Part shown: in pieces, positions 13,837 to 21,501 of the stretch
Layout of the letters: every line of letters begins with the position of its first letter
Numbering within the stretch: position 1 is the first letter of the stretch
Assembly: GCA_046729855.1 (NCBI GenBank)
Contig: JBKPHM010000111.1
Coordinates: forward strand, 1-22,143
Reading direction: 5' to 3'
Origin: DATHSY01 sp046729855
Lineage (GTDB): Bacteria; Actinomycetota; UBA4738; HRBIN12
Length of the DNA stretch: 22,143 nucleotides
Program-made: the position numbers and the translations under genes
The notes under the pieces: generated by a model
Seen by the model: the letters and a program-made list of their open reading frames with translations, nothing else
The model's database searches: none
Told to the model about the DNA's origin: nothing

Positions 13837-14739
13837 ATGTCGAGCCCCGCCCGGCAGTCTGGAGATTCGGCGGTGGGGTGGGTCCGCGACGGCGAAGTTC
13901 CTCTCCCGCGGACACTCGGAGCGCCGGACAGCCTTCGGGCGCTCCGGCCGTCGGTGGTGGAGGATGCCGACGGCACCATGCGGATGTGGTACACGGGGTG
14001 CGATGGCACCACCTCGCGGATCGTCGCCGCGATCCGGCCGCCCGGGGGCACGTGGCAGCCCCTCGGCGCGGCGCTCAACCCCGGAGCGAGCGGCGACACC
14101 GACTCGTACGGTGCCGAGTCGCCCTCGGTCGCGAAGTCGCCCGGCGGGTACCTCATGGCGTACGGCGGGTTCGACGGTGAGACGAGCCGGCTGCACATGG
14201 CGACGTCCGAGGACGGCCGGGCCTGGGTTCCGCAGGGCACGATCATGCAGCGCGGCGACGAGGACGCCTTCGGTGCCAGCGACCCCTCGATCCTGCCGAC
14301 CGCCGAGCGGTGGTGGCTCTTCTACACAGCGATGGGCGAGCCGCGAAGCCGCTCGACGATCGCGGCAGCGGTGTCGCCCTCGGGCGCATCCTGGGATCGA
14401 CTCGGCATCGTCCTCGCGCCGGAGCAGGGAGAGCTCGCCCTCTCGCATCCGAGCGCGATCGAGATCGCGAGGGTCCTTTATCTCTTCTACGCCTCGGATG
14501 TCGGCGGTTCGCTCAGGATCGCGATGGCGACGTCGCACAACGGTGTTTCGTGGAACCGCCGGGGAACCGTCTTAGAGCCGACCGGGTCCGGGCCGGACGG
14601 CGCGAGCGTGCACACACCCTGCGTGCTGCGGAAGCGCGACGGCGAGGTCTCGATGTGGTACGCGGGATTGCCTGTGGGCGACGAGCAGCTCGGCTACCGC
14701 ATCTGCTCGGCCCGATTCCCGGGGCCATGGGCCACATGA
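13837..14739 (+). CDS. Five-bladed beta-propeller protein (GH43/GH32-like)
   Basis: A 300-residue protein made of repeated short strands: RPSVVEDADGTMRMWYTG, SYGAESPSVAK then MAYGGFDG, SDPSILPTAERWWLFYTA, HPSAIEIARVLYLFYASD, and MWYAG. The motifs P-S-V/I followed by M/L-x-x-x-Y are characteristic of the glycosyl-hydrolase 43/32/62 five-bladed propeller fold. No secretion signal is seen, and catalytic acids cannot be assigned, so it could be a non-enzymatic relative. Translation is coupled to clpP (stop TAG directly followed by ATG). Confidence 0.8.
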   Translation: MSSPARQSGDSAVGWVRDGEVPLPRTLGAPDSLRALRPSVVEDADGTMRMWYTGCDGTTSRIVAAIRPPGGTWQPLGAALNPGASGDTDSYGAESPSVAKSPGGYLMAYGGFDGETSRLHMATSEDGRAWVPQGTIMQRGDEDAFGASDPSILPTAERWWLFYTAMGEPRSRSTIAAAVSPSGASWDRLGIVLAPEQGELALSHPSAIEIARVLYLFYASDVGGSLRIAMATSHNGVSWNRRGTVLEPTGSGPDGASVHTPCVLRKRDGEVSMWYAGLPVGDEQLGYRICSARFPGPWAT

Positions 14740-14863
14740 GCTTCGCACACGGCGAGAACCATCAGACGCCTGGTCGCTGACGGCCGGCGGTGAGGGAACT
14801 GCTCGTAATCGGTCGTTCTTCCGCGATCTCGAGCGAGACAGGTGGTGTGTCGACAGGAGCGAC

Positions 14864-15766
14864 TCAGTCCGGTACGAGAAGCAGGTGGTGGACGGGTGGC
14901 AGCCCGGTTGCGAACTCCACCCACGTGACGCCGCGGTCGTCCGAGCCGTACACGCGTCCGTCGGCAGTACCGAACGCGGCGTACGAGCCGTCGTTCAGGG
15001 CGTCCAGGCAGTACGTGTCGATGTTGTCGTCGAACCACTCCGGCAGCCCCGCGCGGCAGCGCTCGAACGGGCCGCTTGCGAGGCCCGCCCGATAAACGCT
15101 GGCGTGCCCACCGCGCGGCCCGTACGACGTCGACGCGAGCACGTGGTCCCCGCAGACCACCACGGCGCGCGCGTACTGGGCCTCGAGCCCGTCTGTCCGC
15201 ACCGACCAGGTCGCGCCCTTGTCGGTGCTCACCGAAAGTCCCCGGGCGCCGGCCGCGAGGACGAGGCCTTCGGCGGTCGCGACCTGGTGCACGTCCGCGT
15301 CCACATCGATCGTCGCACTCCACGTTCGGCCGTGGTCGCTCGTGTGCAGGATGCCACCGACGTGCACGTTGACGTAGACATCCTCTCCCCACTCGGAGAT
15401 CGAGCGCGTGTCGGGAGGTCCTCCCCAGGGCGTGTACCAGGCGTCGCGTCCCTCGGCGGCGTCGAACGCCGAGACCGGCTGGAGCGTGCTGTCGGTAAGG
15501 CGGAACAGGCGAGCCCCGGACGAGCCCACGTGGATCGCGTCGGTCATCGCGATGCAGGTGGCCTCCGCACCCGCGAGAGTCGCGACTTGGCGCCATTCGC
15601 CTTGAGGCGCGTGCCAGATCTCAGCACGATCCACGATCGCCCAGAGCTGAGGTCCGTCGCGCACGATGGCGGTCACCGGCCGACCCGCGTGCTGAATGCG
15701 CCCTTCCTGCCCGGTCTCTTCGAACGTATGCAAGCCGTCCCGCGCCGCCACGAGGATCCGGGGCAT
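14864..15766 (-). CDS. BNR/Asp-box beta-propeller (sialidase-like) protein
   Basis: A 300-residue protein with at least three Asp-boxes (S-x-D-x-G-x-T-W): TSDHGRTWS, STDKGATWS and SDDRGVTWV, set in repeated strands such as GGILHTSDHGR and GLVLAAGARGLSVSTDK. This is the VPS10/sialidase-like WD40/YVTN/BNR family of intracellular or loosely secreted propellers. No catalytic sialidase Arg triad or signal peptide is evident, so I do not call it a sialidase. It converges with the other propeller gene (13837-14739). The start (MPRILVAARDGLHTFEE) has no strong ribosome site. Confidence 0.82.
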   Translation of the reverse strand: MPRILVAARDGLHTFEETGQEGRIQHAGRPVTAIVRDGPQLWAIVDRAEIWHAPQGEWRQVATLAGAEATCIAMTDAIHVGSSGARLFRLTDSTLQPVSAFDAAEGRDAWYTPWGGPPDTRSISEWGEDVYVNVHVGGILHTSDHGRTWSATIDVDADVHQVATAEGLVLAAGARGLSVSTDKGATWSVRTDGLEAQYARAVVVCGDHVLASTSYGPRGGHASVYRAGLASGPFERCRAGLPEWFDDNIDTYCLDALNDGSYAAFGTADGRVYGSDDRGVTWVEFATGLPPVHHLLLVPD

Positions 15767-15795
15767 CCGCGGATGCTCTCACGTCGATTGCGGGT

Positions 15796-16014
15796 GTGTC
15801 TATCGTTCGGACCCCACAGCTCATCGTGGCGGAAGCCAGTTGGGGCAGCGCCGACCCCACACGCCGTCAGCTCCTCGAGCGCGTGCAGAGCGCGGGCGTC
15901 TCCCTGCAGCCGGTGGTCGAGGTCGAGGAACTCGCATCTGTCGCCCGCGACTCGGGTCCTGATGGAGATGGCCAGCGAGTACCTCCAGCGCTTGCCCTAC
16001 CGGCGCTGGGCTAA
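15796..16014 (+). CDS. Possible short protein, family not recognised
   Basis: 72 residues from ATG 15796: SIVRTPQLIVAEASWGSAD, then LLERVQSAGVSLQPVVEVEE. The first 45 residues look like an alpha-beta domain with normal composition; the tail (DGDGQRVPPALALPALG) looks like noise. Another frame over the tail (from about 15962) reads MEMASEYLQRLPYRRWANVS, which is also protein-like, so the gene may have been frameshifted near 15940-15960. It begins 29 bases from the divergent BNR gene. Confidence 0.4.
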   Translation: MSIVRTPQLIVAEASWGSADPTRRQLLERVQSAGVSLQPVVEVEELASVARDSGPDGDGQRVPPALALPALG

Positions 16015-16019
16015 TGTCT

Positions 16020-16055
16020 CCGCCCGATCGGCCCGCGTAAAGCAGGTCGGGGCGG
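16020..16055. terminator. Possible bidirectional terminator
   Basis: ccgcccga at 16020-16027 pairs with tcggggcgg at 16047-16055 with one bulged G, giving an 8-bp GC-rich stem. It lies between the end of the short plus-strand frame (16014) and the stop of the GGDEF-EAL gene (16070). Confidence 0.35.
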
Positions 16056-16069
16056 TGTCGGCCTGCGTC

Positions 16070-18772
16070 TCAACGTCGCGGTCGATCAGATGACGACAGC
16101 AGAGGCTGACAGCCCTCCATGGCGGCTACCTGGGGATGTTGGCATCTCGCGGCGACGTTCGACGCCGCCATCGGCGGCCCAAGATGGTATCCCTGCGCGA
16201 GGGTGCATCCTTCGTTAAGCAGGAACTGGCGTTGATCCTCGGACTCCACGCCCTCGGCCACCGGAGTGAGCCCCAGGGTCCGCGCGAGCTGCACGATGGC
16301 CACCATCATCTGCGTTGCGTTCTTGTTTTCGGGGATGTCCCGAAGGAAGGAGAGGTCGATCTTGAGCAGGTCCACGGGAAGAAGCTTCAGGCGGCTGAGG
16401 GAGGAATGGCCGGTTCCGAAGTCATCGATGGCGACCGTGAGGCCTTCGTCGGAAAGCGCCCCGAGTACGGCCTGGGTCCGCACCGCGTCCGCCATGGCGG
16501 CGGACTCAGTGATCTCGACGACGATGCGACGCGGATCGACGTCTTCTTGTCGGAGGCAGGTGATGATCTCGTCTGCAAGTCCGGGATTCCATAACTGACG
16601 AGGCGACAGGTTGAAGCTCACCGTCAGTTGCAGACCTTCTTGCTGCCATGTTCTGGCCTGTTGGCACGCCTCATGCATCACCCATGCGCCGATCTGCTGG
16701 ATGAGACCGAGCTCCTCTGCCAGCGGAACGAACTTGCCCGGTGGCATGAGACTGCCGTCGGGTTGGGGCCACCGCAGGAGCGCCTCGGCTCCCACGATGG
16801 AACCTGACGCAAGCTCCACGATGGGCTGGTAGTGGAGAACCCACGGCTTCTCGCGGCTCGCTCGCCGCATGCTCGGCCCGAGGGAAAAGCCAGCGTGCGG
16901 GCCTAGGCCGTCCTCTGTGTACAGCACGAACTCGCCCGTTCCAGTCTCCTTGCTTCGATACATAGCGATGTCGGCGTTGCGAAGCAGGGTCCTCGCATCC
17001 GACGCATCGAGTGGGCAGATGCTGATCCCGAGGCTGACCGTCACCTCCAACTCGGTGTCCGCGATGTGAAATGGGGCCTCGAACTGGTTGCGGATCCGTT
17101 TCGCAACTTCCTCGACGCTACGAACGGCGCCGCGGAATGAGTCGGCCGCGTCCCGAGGGAGGTCTGTCAAAAGGACGAGGAACTCGTCTCCCCCTTGGCG
17201 GGCCACCACATCCGTCTCCCTCGCGACGCTCCGTAGGCGGGAGGCGGTCTCTGCGATGAGCTCGTCGCCGGCGGCGTGGCCGAGGCCGTCGTTCACGAGC
17301 TTCAGGCCGTCGATGTCCATGCACAAGATGGCTACGGCACTGCGAGTACGCCGCGCCCGCGCCAGTGCCAACTCCAGGTGATCGTCGAACTTGGCCTTGT
17401 TTGCCAAGCCGGTCAGCTTGTCGTGGTAGGCCAGAAACGCCATCTCCTCCTCGAGTCGCTTGCGCTCGGTGATGTCACTCACGATGCACGTGATCATCCG
17501 GCCGTCGGGCGAGCGATGCGAGCTCAGCCCGATCTCGACGGGGAACTCCGTGCCGTCCTTTCGTCGGGCAGCAAGGTCCAGCCCAAGGCCCATCGGCCGG
17601 GCCGCGGGGTCCTTGAGGTAGGTGGCGCGATGGCGCGCATGCGCGCCGCGGACGCCCTCCGGTACGAGCGCCTCCACGGGGAGCCCCATCAGCTCTTGGT
17701 GTGGATAGCCAAACATGGTCTCTGCCCGTGCGTTGGCAAGGCGAATGCAACCGTCCTGCCCGACGACGATGATTGCGTCGGGGGCGGATGCCAGGAGCCC
17801 GCTCATCCGTTCCTCGCCCTGTCTGAGTTCCTCCTGCGCCTGGCGCCGTTCGGCCACAAGCGCGGCGAACACGAACGAGGCGAACGCCGAGCTCGCGTTG
17901 AAGACCTGCAAGGTCACCATCTTCTGAGCAAGGTCCGTGTTTGCGAACGGGCCTGTTCCTTCTATCGCCGCCCAGACGGCGATCGTCGATGTGAGCAGGG
18001 CGGCGGGCGCGGCTCCGCGCTGTCCGAATCGCCACGCCGCGTACCCGAGCAGCGGGAAGACCAGATACTCCAAGCGCAAGCCGGCGTGGTGGAACACCTC
18101 AAAGGCGACGAGGCCCGTGACTGCTACCAGCATCGAAGCCTCCAACCACTGCCGCCAGTCAGGGCGCAGAGGACGGCGCACCGAGGTAAGGATCAATAGG
18201 AATGGAGCGACTACCAGGACGCCCATCGCGTCGCCGGTCCACCACACCGACCACGTCGCCCAGAAGCCAACTGGCGAGGTCCGCGTGGCCGAGAAAACCG
18301 CGATGGTTCCGACGGTGGCGCTGACGGTCATGCTGACGAGCGCGGCAAGGAACACGATCGCGAGGGCGTCCCGAAGCCGGTCGAGGTCGGAACGAAATTC
18401 CACTCGCCTCAAGAGGGTGACCGCAAGCAACGGCGCGAGCGTGTTCCCCGTCGCGATGCCAGCCGCCACGAGCAGCGATGAACTGATGGGGGCGTTGACC
18501 AGGAACGCAGCGATGGCCACCGCGGGCCAGACGCGACGACCCAGCCGCAGCAGAGCGACGACAGCGATCCCGGTCGGCGGCCAGATTGGGGTGACCTGTC
18601 TCCCGACAAGCGACAGATGCAAGCTGAGACGTGCGGCAACGTAGTAGACCGCGGCGACCGATGCGATCGTTAGTGCGATGCCCAGGAGCCGGCTCCCGCG
18701 GTCCCTCCTCGCCGGAATGCGGGCTGGGCTGGTGAGCCAGATGCGATCACGGGGAAGGGATCGGAGTGACAT
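16070..18772 (-). CDS. MASE1-PAS-GGDEF-EAL cyclic-di-GMP protein
   Basis: About 900 residues from ATG 18772 (an upstream in-frame GTG at 18823 is also possible). The first 300 residues are a MASE1 sensor with eight or so membrane helices and the hallmark TPIWPPTGIAVVALL. A PAS domain follows (about 325-440: DAIIVVGQDGCIRLANARAE). The GGDEF domain has RQGGDEF (GGDEF at 527-531) and an intact inhibitory site RETD five residues before it. The EAL domain has GAEALLRW (EAL at 663-665), NLSPRQLW, EITESA, DDFGTGHSSL and VAEGVES. Both catalytic motifs are complete, so it may make and degrade c-di-GMP. About 215 bases separate its start from the AHSA1 gene stop upstream; no riboswitch was recognised there. 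Confidence 0.95.
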   Translation of the reverse strand: MSLRSLPRDRIWLTSPARIPARRDRGSRLLGIALTIASVAAVYYVAARLSLHLSLVGRQVTPIWPPTGIAVVALLRLGRRVWPAVAIAAFLVNAPISSSLLVAAGIATGNTLAPLLAVTLLRRVEFRSDLDRLRDALAIVFLAALVSMTVSATVGTIAVFSATRTSPVGFWATWSVWWTGDAMGVLVVAPFLLILTSVRRPLRPDWRQWLEASMLVAVTGLVAFEVFHHAGLRLEYLVFPLLGYAAWRFGQRGAAPAALLTSTIAVWAAIEGTGPFANTDLAQKMVTLQVFNASSAFASFVFAALVAERRQAQEELRQGEERMSGLLASAPDAIIVVGQDGCIRLANARAETMFGYPHQELMGLPVEALVPEGVRGAHARHRATYLKDPAARPMGLGLDLAARRKDGTEFPVEIGLSSHRSPDGRMITCIVSDITERKRLEEEMAFLAYHDKLTGLANKAKFDDHLELALARARRTRSAVAILCMDIDGLKLVNDGLGHAAGDELIAETASRLRSVARETDVVARQGGDEFLVLLTDLPRDAADSFRGAVRSVEEVAKRIRNQFEAPFHIADTELEVTVSLGISICPLDASDARTLLRNADIAMYRSKETGTGEFVLYTEDGLGPHAGFSLGPSMRRASREKPWVLHYQPIVELASGSIVGAEALLRWPQPDGSLMPPGKFVPLAEELGLIQQIGAWVMHEACQQARTWQQEGLQLTVSFNLSPRQLWNPGLADEIITCLRQEDVDPRRIVVEITESAAMADAVRTQAVLGALSDEGLTVAIDDFGTGHSSLSRLKLLPVDLLKIDLSFLRDIPENKNATQMMVAIVQLARTLGLTPVAEGVESEDQRQFLLNEGCTLAQGYHLGPPMAASNVAARCQHPQVAAMEGCQPLLSSSDRPRR

Positions 18773-18987
18773 CGTGCGCGTCGACCTCGACTCCAGCGGG
18801 GGTTCGGGACGCCGAAATGACACGATGCCGACAACGGGAGCGACCCGCAGTACGCCAAGGAGCCCATTTTCGTCATCCCCTGCACAGGTGACGATGTGGA
18901 GGCGGACGAAGGGCTGACATTGGCTCTACGGCCTAGGAAATTTCCGCGTTCTTGCGTCACTACGGTCGCTTGACGTGCGACGCGCGA

Positions 18988-19470
18988 TTAGGGTTTCTCG
19001 AGCCCGTCGGGGAACCGATCAGCTACGAGATTCAATCTGACGTTGTGCTCGAGCAGCGCTTTGAGCCCCGCCAGCACCAGCGTGAATCCCTGTGTAGAGT
19101 TCGTGACCTGCTGCACGAGGTCGTCGCCGTCACCCGTGAAGCCTGCCTCCGTGATGGTGACGAACGTCGTGTCGTCGCCCCGATCCTCGAGCCGCCATTC
19201 GACCGTCGTCTGACCCCGATAGCCGGGCCACTCGATGACGATGCGCTCGTTCGGCTCGACGGCCGTGGCGGTGACCGGGATCGACATGTCATACATCTCC
19301 CAATCCCACTGAACCTGCACACCTTCCTCCAGCCGACCGCTCGCGCGCGTGAACCAGAACTTCGTGGTGACCTCCGGGTCGATGAAGGCCTCGAACACCT
19401 CATCCGCAGGCCGCCGGATGAGCATGCCGGTCTTTGTCGTCGGAACATGGTGCAGCTGAGGCGTATCCAT
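18988..19470 (-). CDS. SRPBCC/AHSA1-like domain protein
   Basis: A 160-residue protein from ATG 19470 (ribosome site GAGGAG). LIRRPADEVFEAFIDPEVTT then KFWFTRASGRL is the classic start of AHSA1-type SRPBCC domains, followed by VTATAVEPNERIVIEWPG and VEWRLED then FVTITEAGF. The C-terminal helix (GFTLVLAGLKALLEHN) closes the cavity. It binds an unknown hydrophobic ligand. It is separated from the GGDEF-EAL gene by a gap, so a common operon is possible but not shown. Confidence 0.9.
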   Translation of the reverse strand: MDTPQLHHVPTTKTGMLIRRPADEVFEAFIDPEVTTKFWFTRASGRLEEGVQVQWDWEMYDMSIPVTATAVEPNERIVIEWPGYRGQTTVEWRLEDRGDDTTFVTITEAGFTGDGDDLVQQVTNSTQGFTLVLAGLKALLEHNVRLNLVADRFPDGLEKP

Positions 19471-19581
19471 GAGCGCTCCTCTCGCGGCGAATCTCGTTCC
19501 GAGATCCCGCCTTTCAACCTCCATAGTCATTTTTCAAAGAAGAGGTTGCCAACCGCAAGAGGTGCCGTCAGAGAGGATGAA

Positions 19582-19653
19582 ATGACAGCTCACAAAGTAC
19601 TCAACCACGTCGTACAAGACGACTACGACCCCGGGCCGGGCGATCCGTTGTGA
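19582..19653 (+). CDS. Possible 23-residue peptide
   Basis: A good ribosome site (AGAGAGG) precedes a short frame encoding MTAHKVLNHVVQDDYDPG, then PGDPL. It begins in an AT-richer patch and ends antisense to the tail of the membrane protein gene (19623-19907). It may be a leader peptide or chance. Confidence 0.3.
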   Translation: MTAHKVLNHVVQDDYDPGPGDPL

Positions 19654-19907
19654 CCTGGAAGTCGTTGCTCCGGGCCACCATCCGAATCGGAGGTGTCCCA
19701 CGCTTTCGGTTCACGGTCGCCGGGGCGCTGACCTCCACCTCTCTGTCGGATCGTCGTGAAGTAGTAGACCAGCGACACGACCACGACGAAGTTGATGACG
19801 ACGAGGACCACCGGTGTGATCGTGACGCCGGCAGCGACCGCCGCCACGATGCCGACCCCCGCGATGATCGCGAGGATGCCGAAGATTTTCTCGCCGGCGC
19901 GATCCAC
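19623..19907 (-). CDS. Small two-helix membrane protein
   Basis: 94 residues from GTG 19907. Two strongly hydrophobic stretches are visible: FGILAIIAGVGIVAAVAAG and ITPVVLVVINFVVVVSLVYY, then a hydrophilic tail (RQRGGGQRPGDREPKAWD) rich in Pro, Gly and Asp that may be cytoplasmic. It is not assigned to a family. Its gene is divergent from the region that holds a DUF1963-like scrap, 53 bases away. Confidence 0.65.
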   Translation of the reverse strand: MDRAGEKIFGILAIIAGVGIVAAVAAGVTITPVVLVVINFVVVVSLVYYFTTIRQRGGGQRPGDREPKAWDTSDSDGGPEQRLPGHNGSPGPGS

Positions 19908-19912
19908 GCAAC

Positions 19913-19922
19913 GGTACGTACC
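19913..19922. promoter_or_regulatory. 10-bp perfect palindrome between divergent starts
   Basis: ggtacgtacc is a perfect palindrome, 6 bases outside the membrane protein start and 39 from the DUF1963-like start. It is a reasonable spot for an operator, but a palindrome of this size occurs by chance. Confidence 0.25.
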
Positions 19923-19960
19923 CCGCGGTTGGGGAAGGAATCGGCGGCGGGAGGGGATCG

Positions 19961-20278
19961 ATGGACTTCGAGTCGTGGGCGCGCCCGGCGTGCATCGCCG
20001 AACTCGGCGGCTTCCGACCGCCCGAGGATCCGCTTGCGTCGTGGCTCGGTCGCGTCGGCGTCGCCCGCGCGGACGAGGATGGCCCGCGGGCAGGCGGCTC
20101 CGCGATCTCCTTGTGGTGTCTTGCCTTCCGAGATCGAGGCGCGAGAGGATTCGGATGGCTCTCGGAGGGGAGGGGACTGTGCGTGCCCATGATGGCGGAC
20201 CCGAACCGAGAAGGATCGGCAGAGGCGGACGGACGAGGTCGAAAGCGCTGGTCCTCCTGTCGGCCGTCGGAATATTGA
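19961..20278 (+). pseudogene. DUF1963 (YwqG-like) N-terminal remnant
   Basis: From ATG 19961 (ribosome site GGGAGGGG) the frame encodes CIAELGGFRPPEDPLASWLG, then RVGVARADED. The ELGGFRPP-x-DP-x-ASW-x-G-R pattern is the start I associate with DUF1963/YwqG-like proteins, normally about 250 residues long. Here the likeness fades after about 50-55 residues (SAISLWCLAF) and the remaining frame is antisense or out-of-frame to the ScyD-like gene that starts at about 20179. So the gene is cut off and overlaps its neighbour by about 100 bases. The first codons remain well kept, indicating a recent truncation. Confidence 0.55.
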
Positions 20279-21297
20279 CGATCCCCGCGTCGGCAGCGGC
20301 GGCTGATGGCCAGTTCGCGGGTCCGGTGTTCGGCCTCGGCACGGACAGCGGAGGCGACGTCGTCGTGGCCGACGCTGGTAGAGGGGTCGCGCGCGTCGAC
20401 GGCTCTCTCATCGCCGGACTGCCCAACGTCACGGACGTTACGGCCAGCGATCAGGGGTGGTTGTGGGCGATCACGGGTGGCGGTCCCGCTCCTGGCGACC
20501 AGAAGCTTTTCAAGGTGTTCGAGGACGGCACCGTCACGGAGTTCGCCGATCTGGGGGCATACGAGACGGAGCACAACCCCCACCCGGCAGTGGTCGATTC
20601 GAACCCCTTCGGCGTGGTTGACCTCGGCGGAGGCCGGGCGGCGGTGGCCGATGCCGGGGGCAACACGCTCCTCAAAGTGAATAGGCACGGCAAGGTGAAG
20701 CTCATCGCGGTGCTGCCGGACGAGTTGGTGCCGACCGACAACGCGAAGGCGATCATCGAGGAGATCGTCGGAAACCTGCTCGGCCAAGAGGTCAGCTGCG
20801 AGGACGGCCTTCCGGCCGAGGCTCCGCCCGATGCGCGCGAGATCTGTGCGCTCCCCGCGATGATTCCGGCGGAGGCGGTGGCCACGAGCGTCGCGATCGG
20901 CCCCGACGGGGACTTCTACGTCGGAGAGCTGAAGGGCTTCCCCGCCCCGCTTGGACGGTCCAAGGTGTGGCGGATCGACTCGGGGGCGCGCAACGCCGAT
21001 TGCGGCATGAGCCCTCTGTGCTCGGTCGCATACCGCGGTTTCACGTCGGTCGTCGACCTCGCCTTCGGCACGGACGGAACCCTTTACGTAGCGGAGATGG
21101 ATGAGAAGAGCTGGTTGGCCGTCGAGCTGCTCTTTTTCGACGATTTGCCCGTCGAGCTCGGGCTGGGAACCATCGATGCCTGTGATGGGACTTGCGTCGT
21201 CGAGCTCGGCGGCGTCCCGATGCTGTCTGCGATCACGGTGGACGGCGATGGCGACCTCTGGCACGCTGAGCTCCCCGGAGTGGTAACGAGTCCCTGA
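20179..21297 (+). CDS. ScyD/ScyE-like secreted beta-propeller protein
   Basis: 372 residues. The N-terminus is basic then hydrophobic (KALVLLSAVGILTIPASAAA then ADG), a Sec-type signal peptide with likely cleavage near AAA. The mature part begins GPVFGLGTDSGGDVVVADAG and has repeats characteristic of ScyD/ScyE-type or NHL-like propellers: NPFGVVDLGGGRAAVADAGG, TSVAIGPDGDFYVGELKGFP, VVDLAFGTDGTLYVAEM, and ITVDGDGDLWHAELP. C-rich positions (SCEDG, EICALP, DCGMSPLC) suggest extracellular disulfides. The GTG at 20179 has a strong GGAGGGGAGGGG; an ATG at 20155 is the alternative. Such proteins occur in many soil bacteria and their function is unknown. A hairpin terminator follows. Confidence 0.88.
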   Translation: MRAHDGGPEPRRIGRGGRTRSKALVLLSAVGILTIPASAAAADGQFAGPVFGLGTDSGGDVVVADAGRGVARVDGSLIAGLPNVTDVTASDQGWLWAITGGGPAPGDQKLFKVFEDGTVTEFADLGAYETEHNPHPAVVDSNPFGVVDLGGGRAAVADAGGNTLLKVNRHGKVKLIAVLPDELVPTDNAKAIIEEIVGNLLGQEVSCEDGLPAEAPPDAREICALPAMIPAEAVATSVAIGPDGDFYVGELKGFPAPLGRSKVWRIDSGARNADCGMSPLCSVAYRGFTSVVDLAFGTDGTLYVAEMDEKSWLAVELLFFDDLPVELGLGTIDACDGTCVVELGGVPMLSAITVDGDGDLWHAELPGVVTSP

Positions 21298-21314
21298 CGT
21301 CGAAGCGATCGATG

Positions 21315-21344
21315 CCGACAGTGCCGGCGCGTGCGGCGCGTCGG
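21315..21344 (+). terminator. Hairpin terminator after the ScyD-like gene
   Basis: ccgac and gtcgg flank an inner stem gtgccg/cggcgc with one bulged A and a 7-nt loop: 11 paired positions in all. It begins 18 bases after the stop. No T-run follows. Confidence 0.5.
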
Positions 21345-21501
21345 ACGTAACGCGGGCGCGAAGGGTACCTAGGGTTCGACCGCTGTCCGCCGCGTCGATG
21401 TTCCGGCGCGCGCCGTACGAAAAGGCGAAAGGATCTGGCTCGCCCGAAGGAGCCCCTCGGGGGAGTAGCGGCCTTCGCAGCGTGCCGGTAGGGTCGTGCC
21501 C

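Noticed and set aside
14885..16093. A 402-codon plus-strand frame
   Set aside because: It is antisense to the Asp-box propeller, which has clear repeats; only its last 30 codons may matter, as mentioned for 15796-16014.
18773..18987. A c-di-GMP riboswitch upstream of the GGDEF-EAL gene
   Set aside because: I looked for GEMM-type conserved bases and found none; the leader has no convincing structure.
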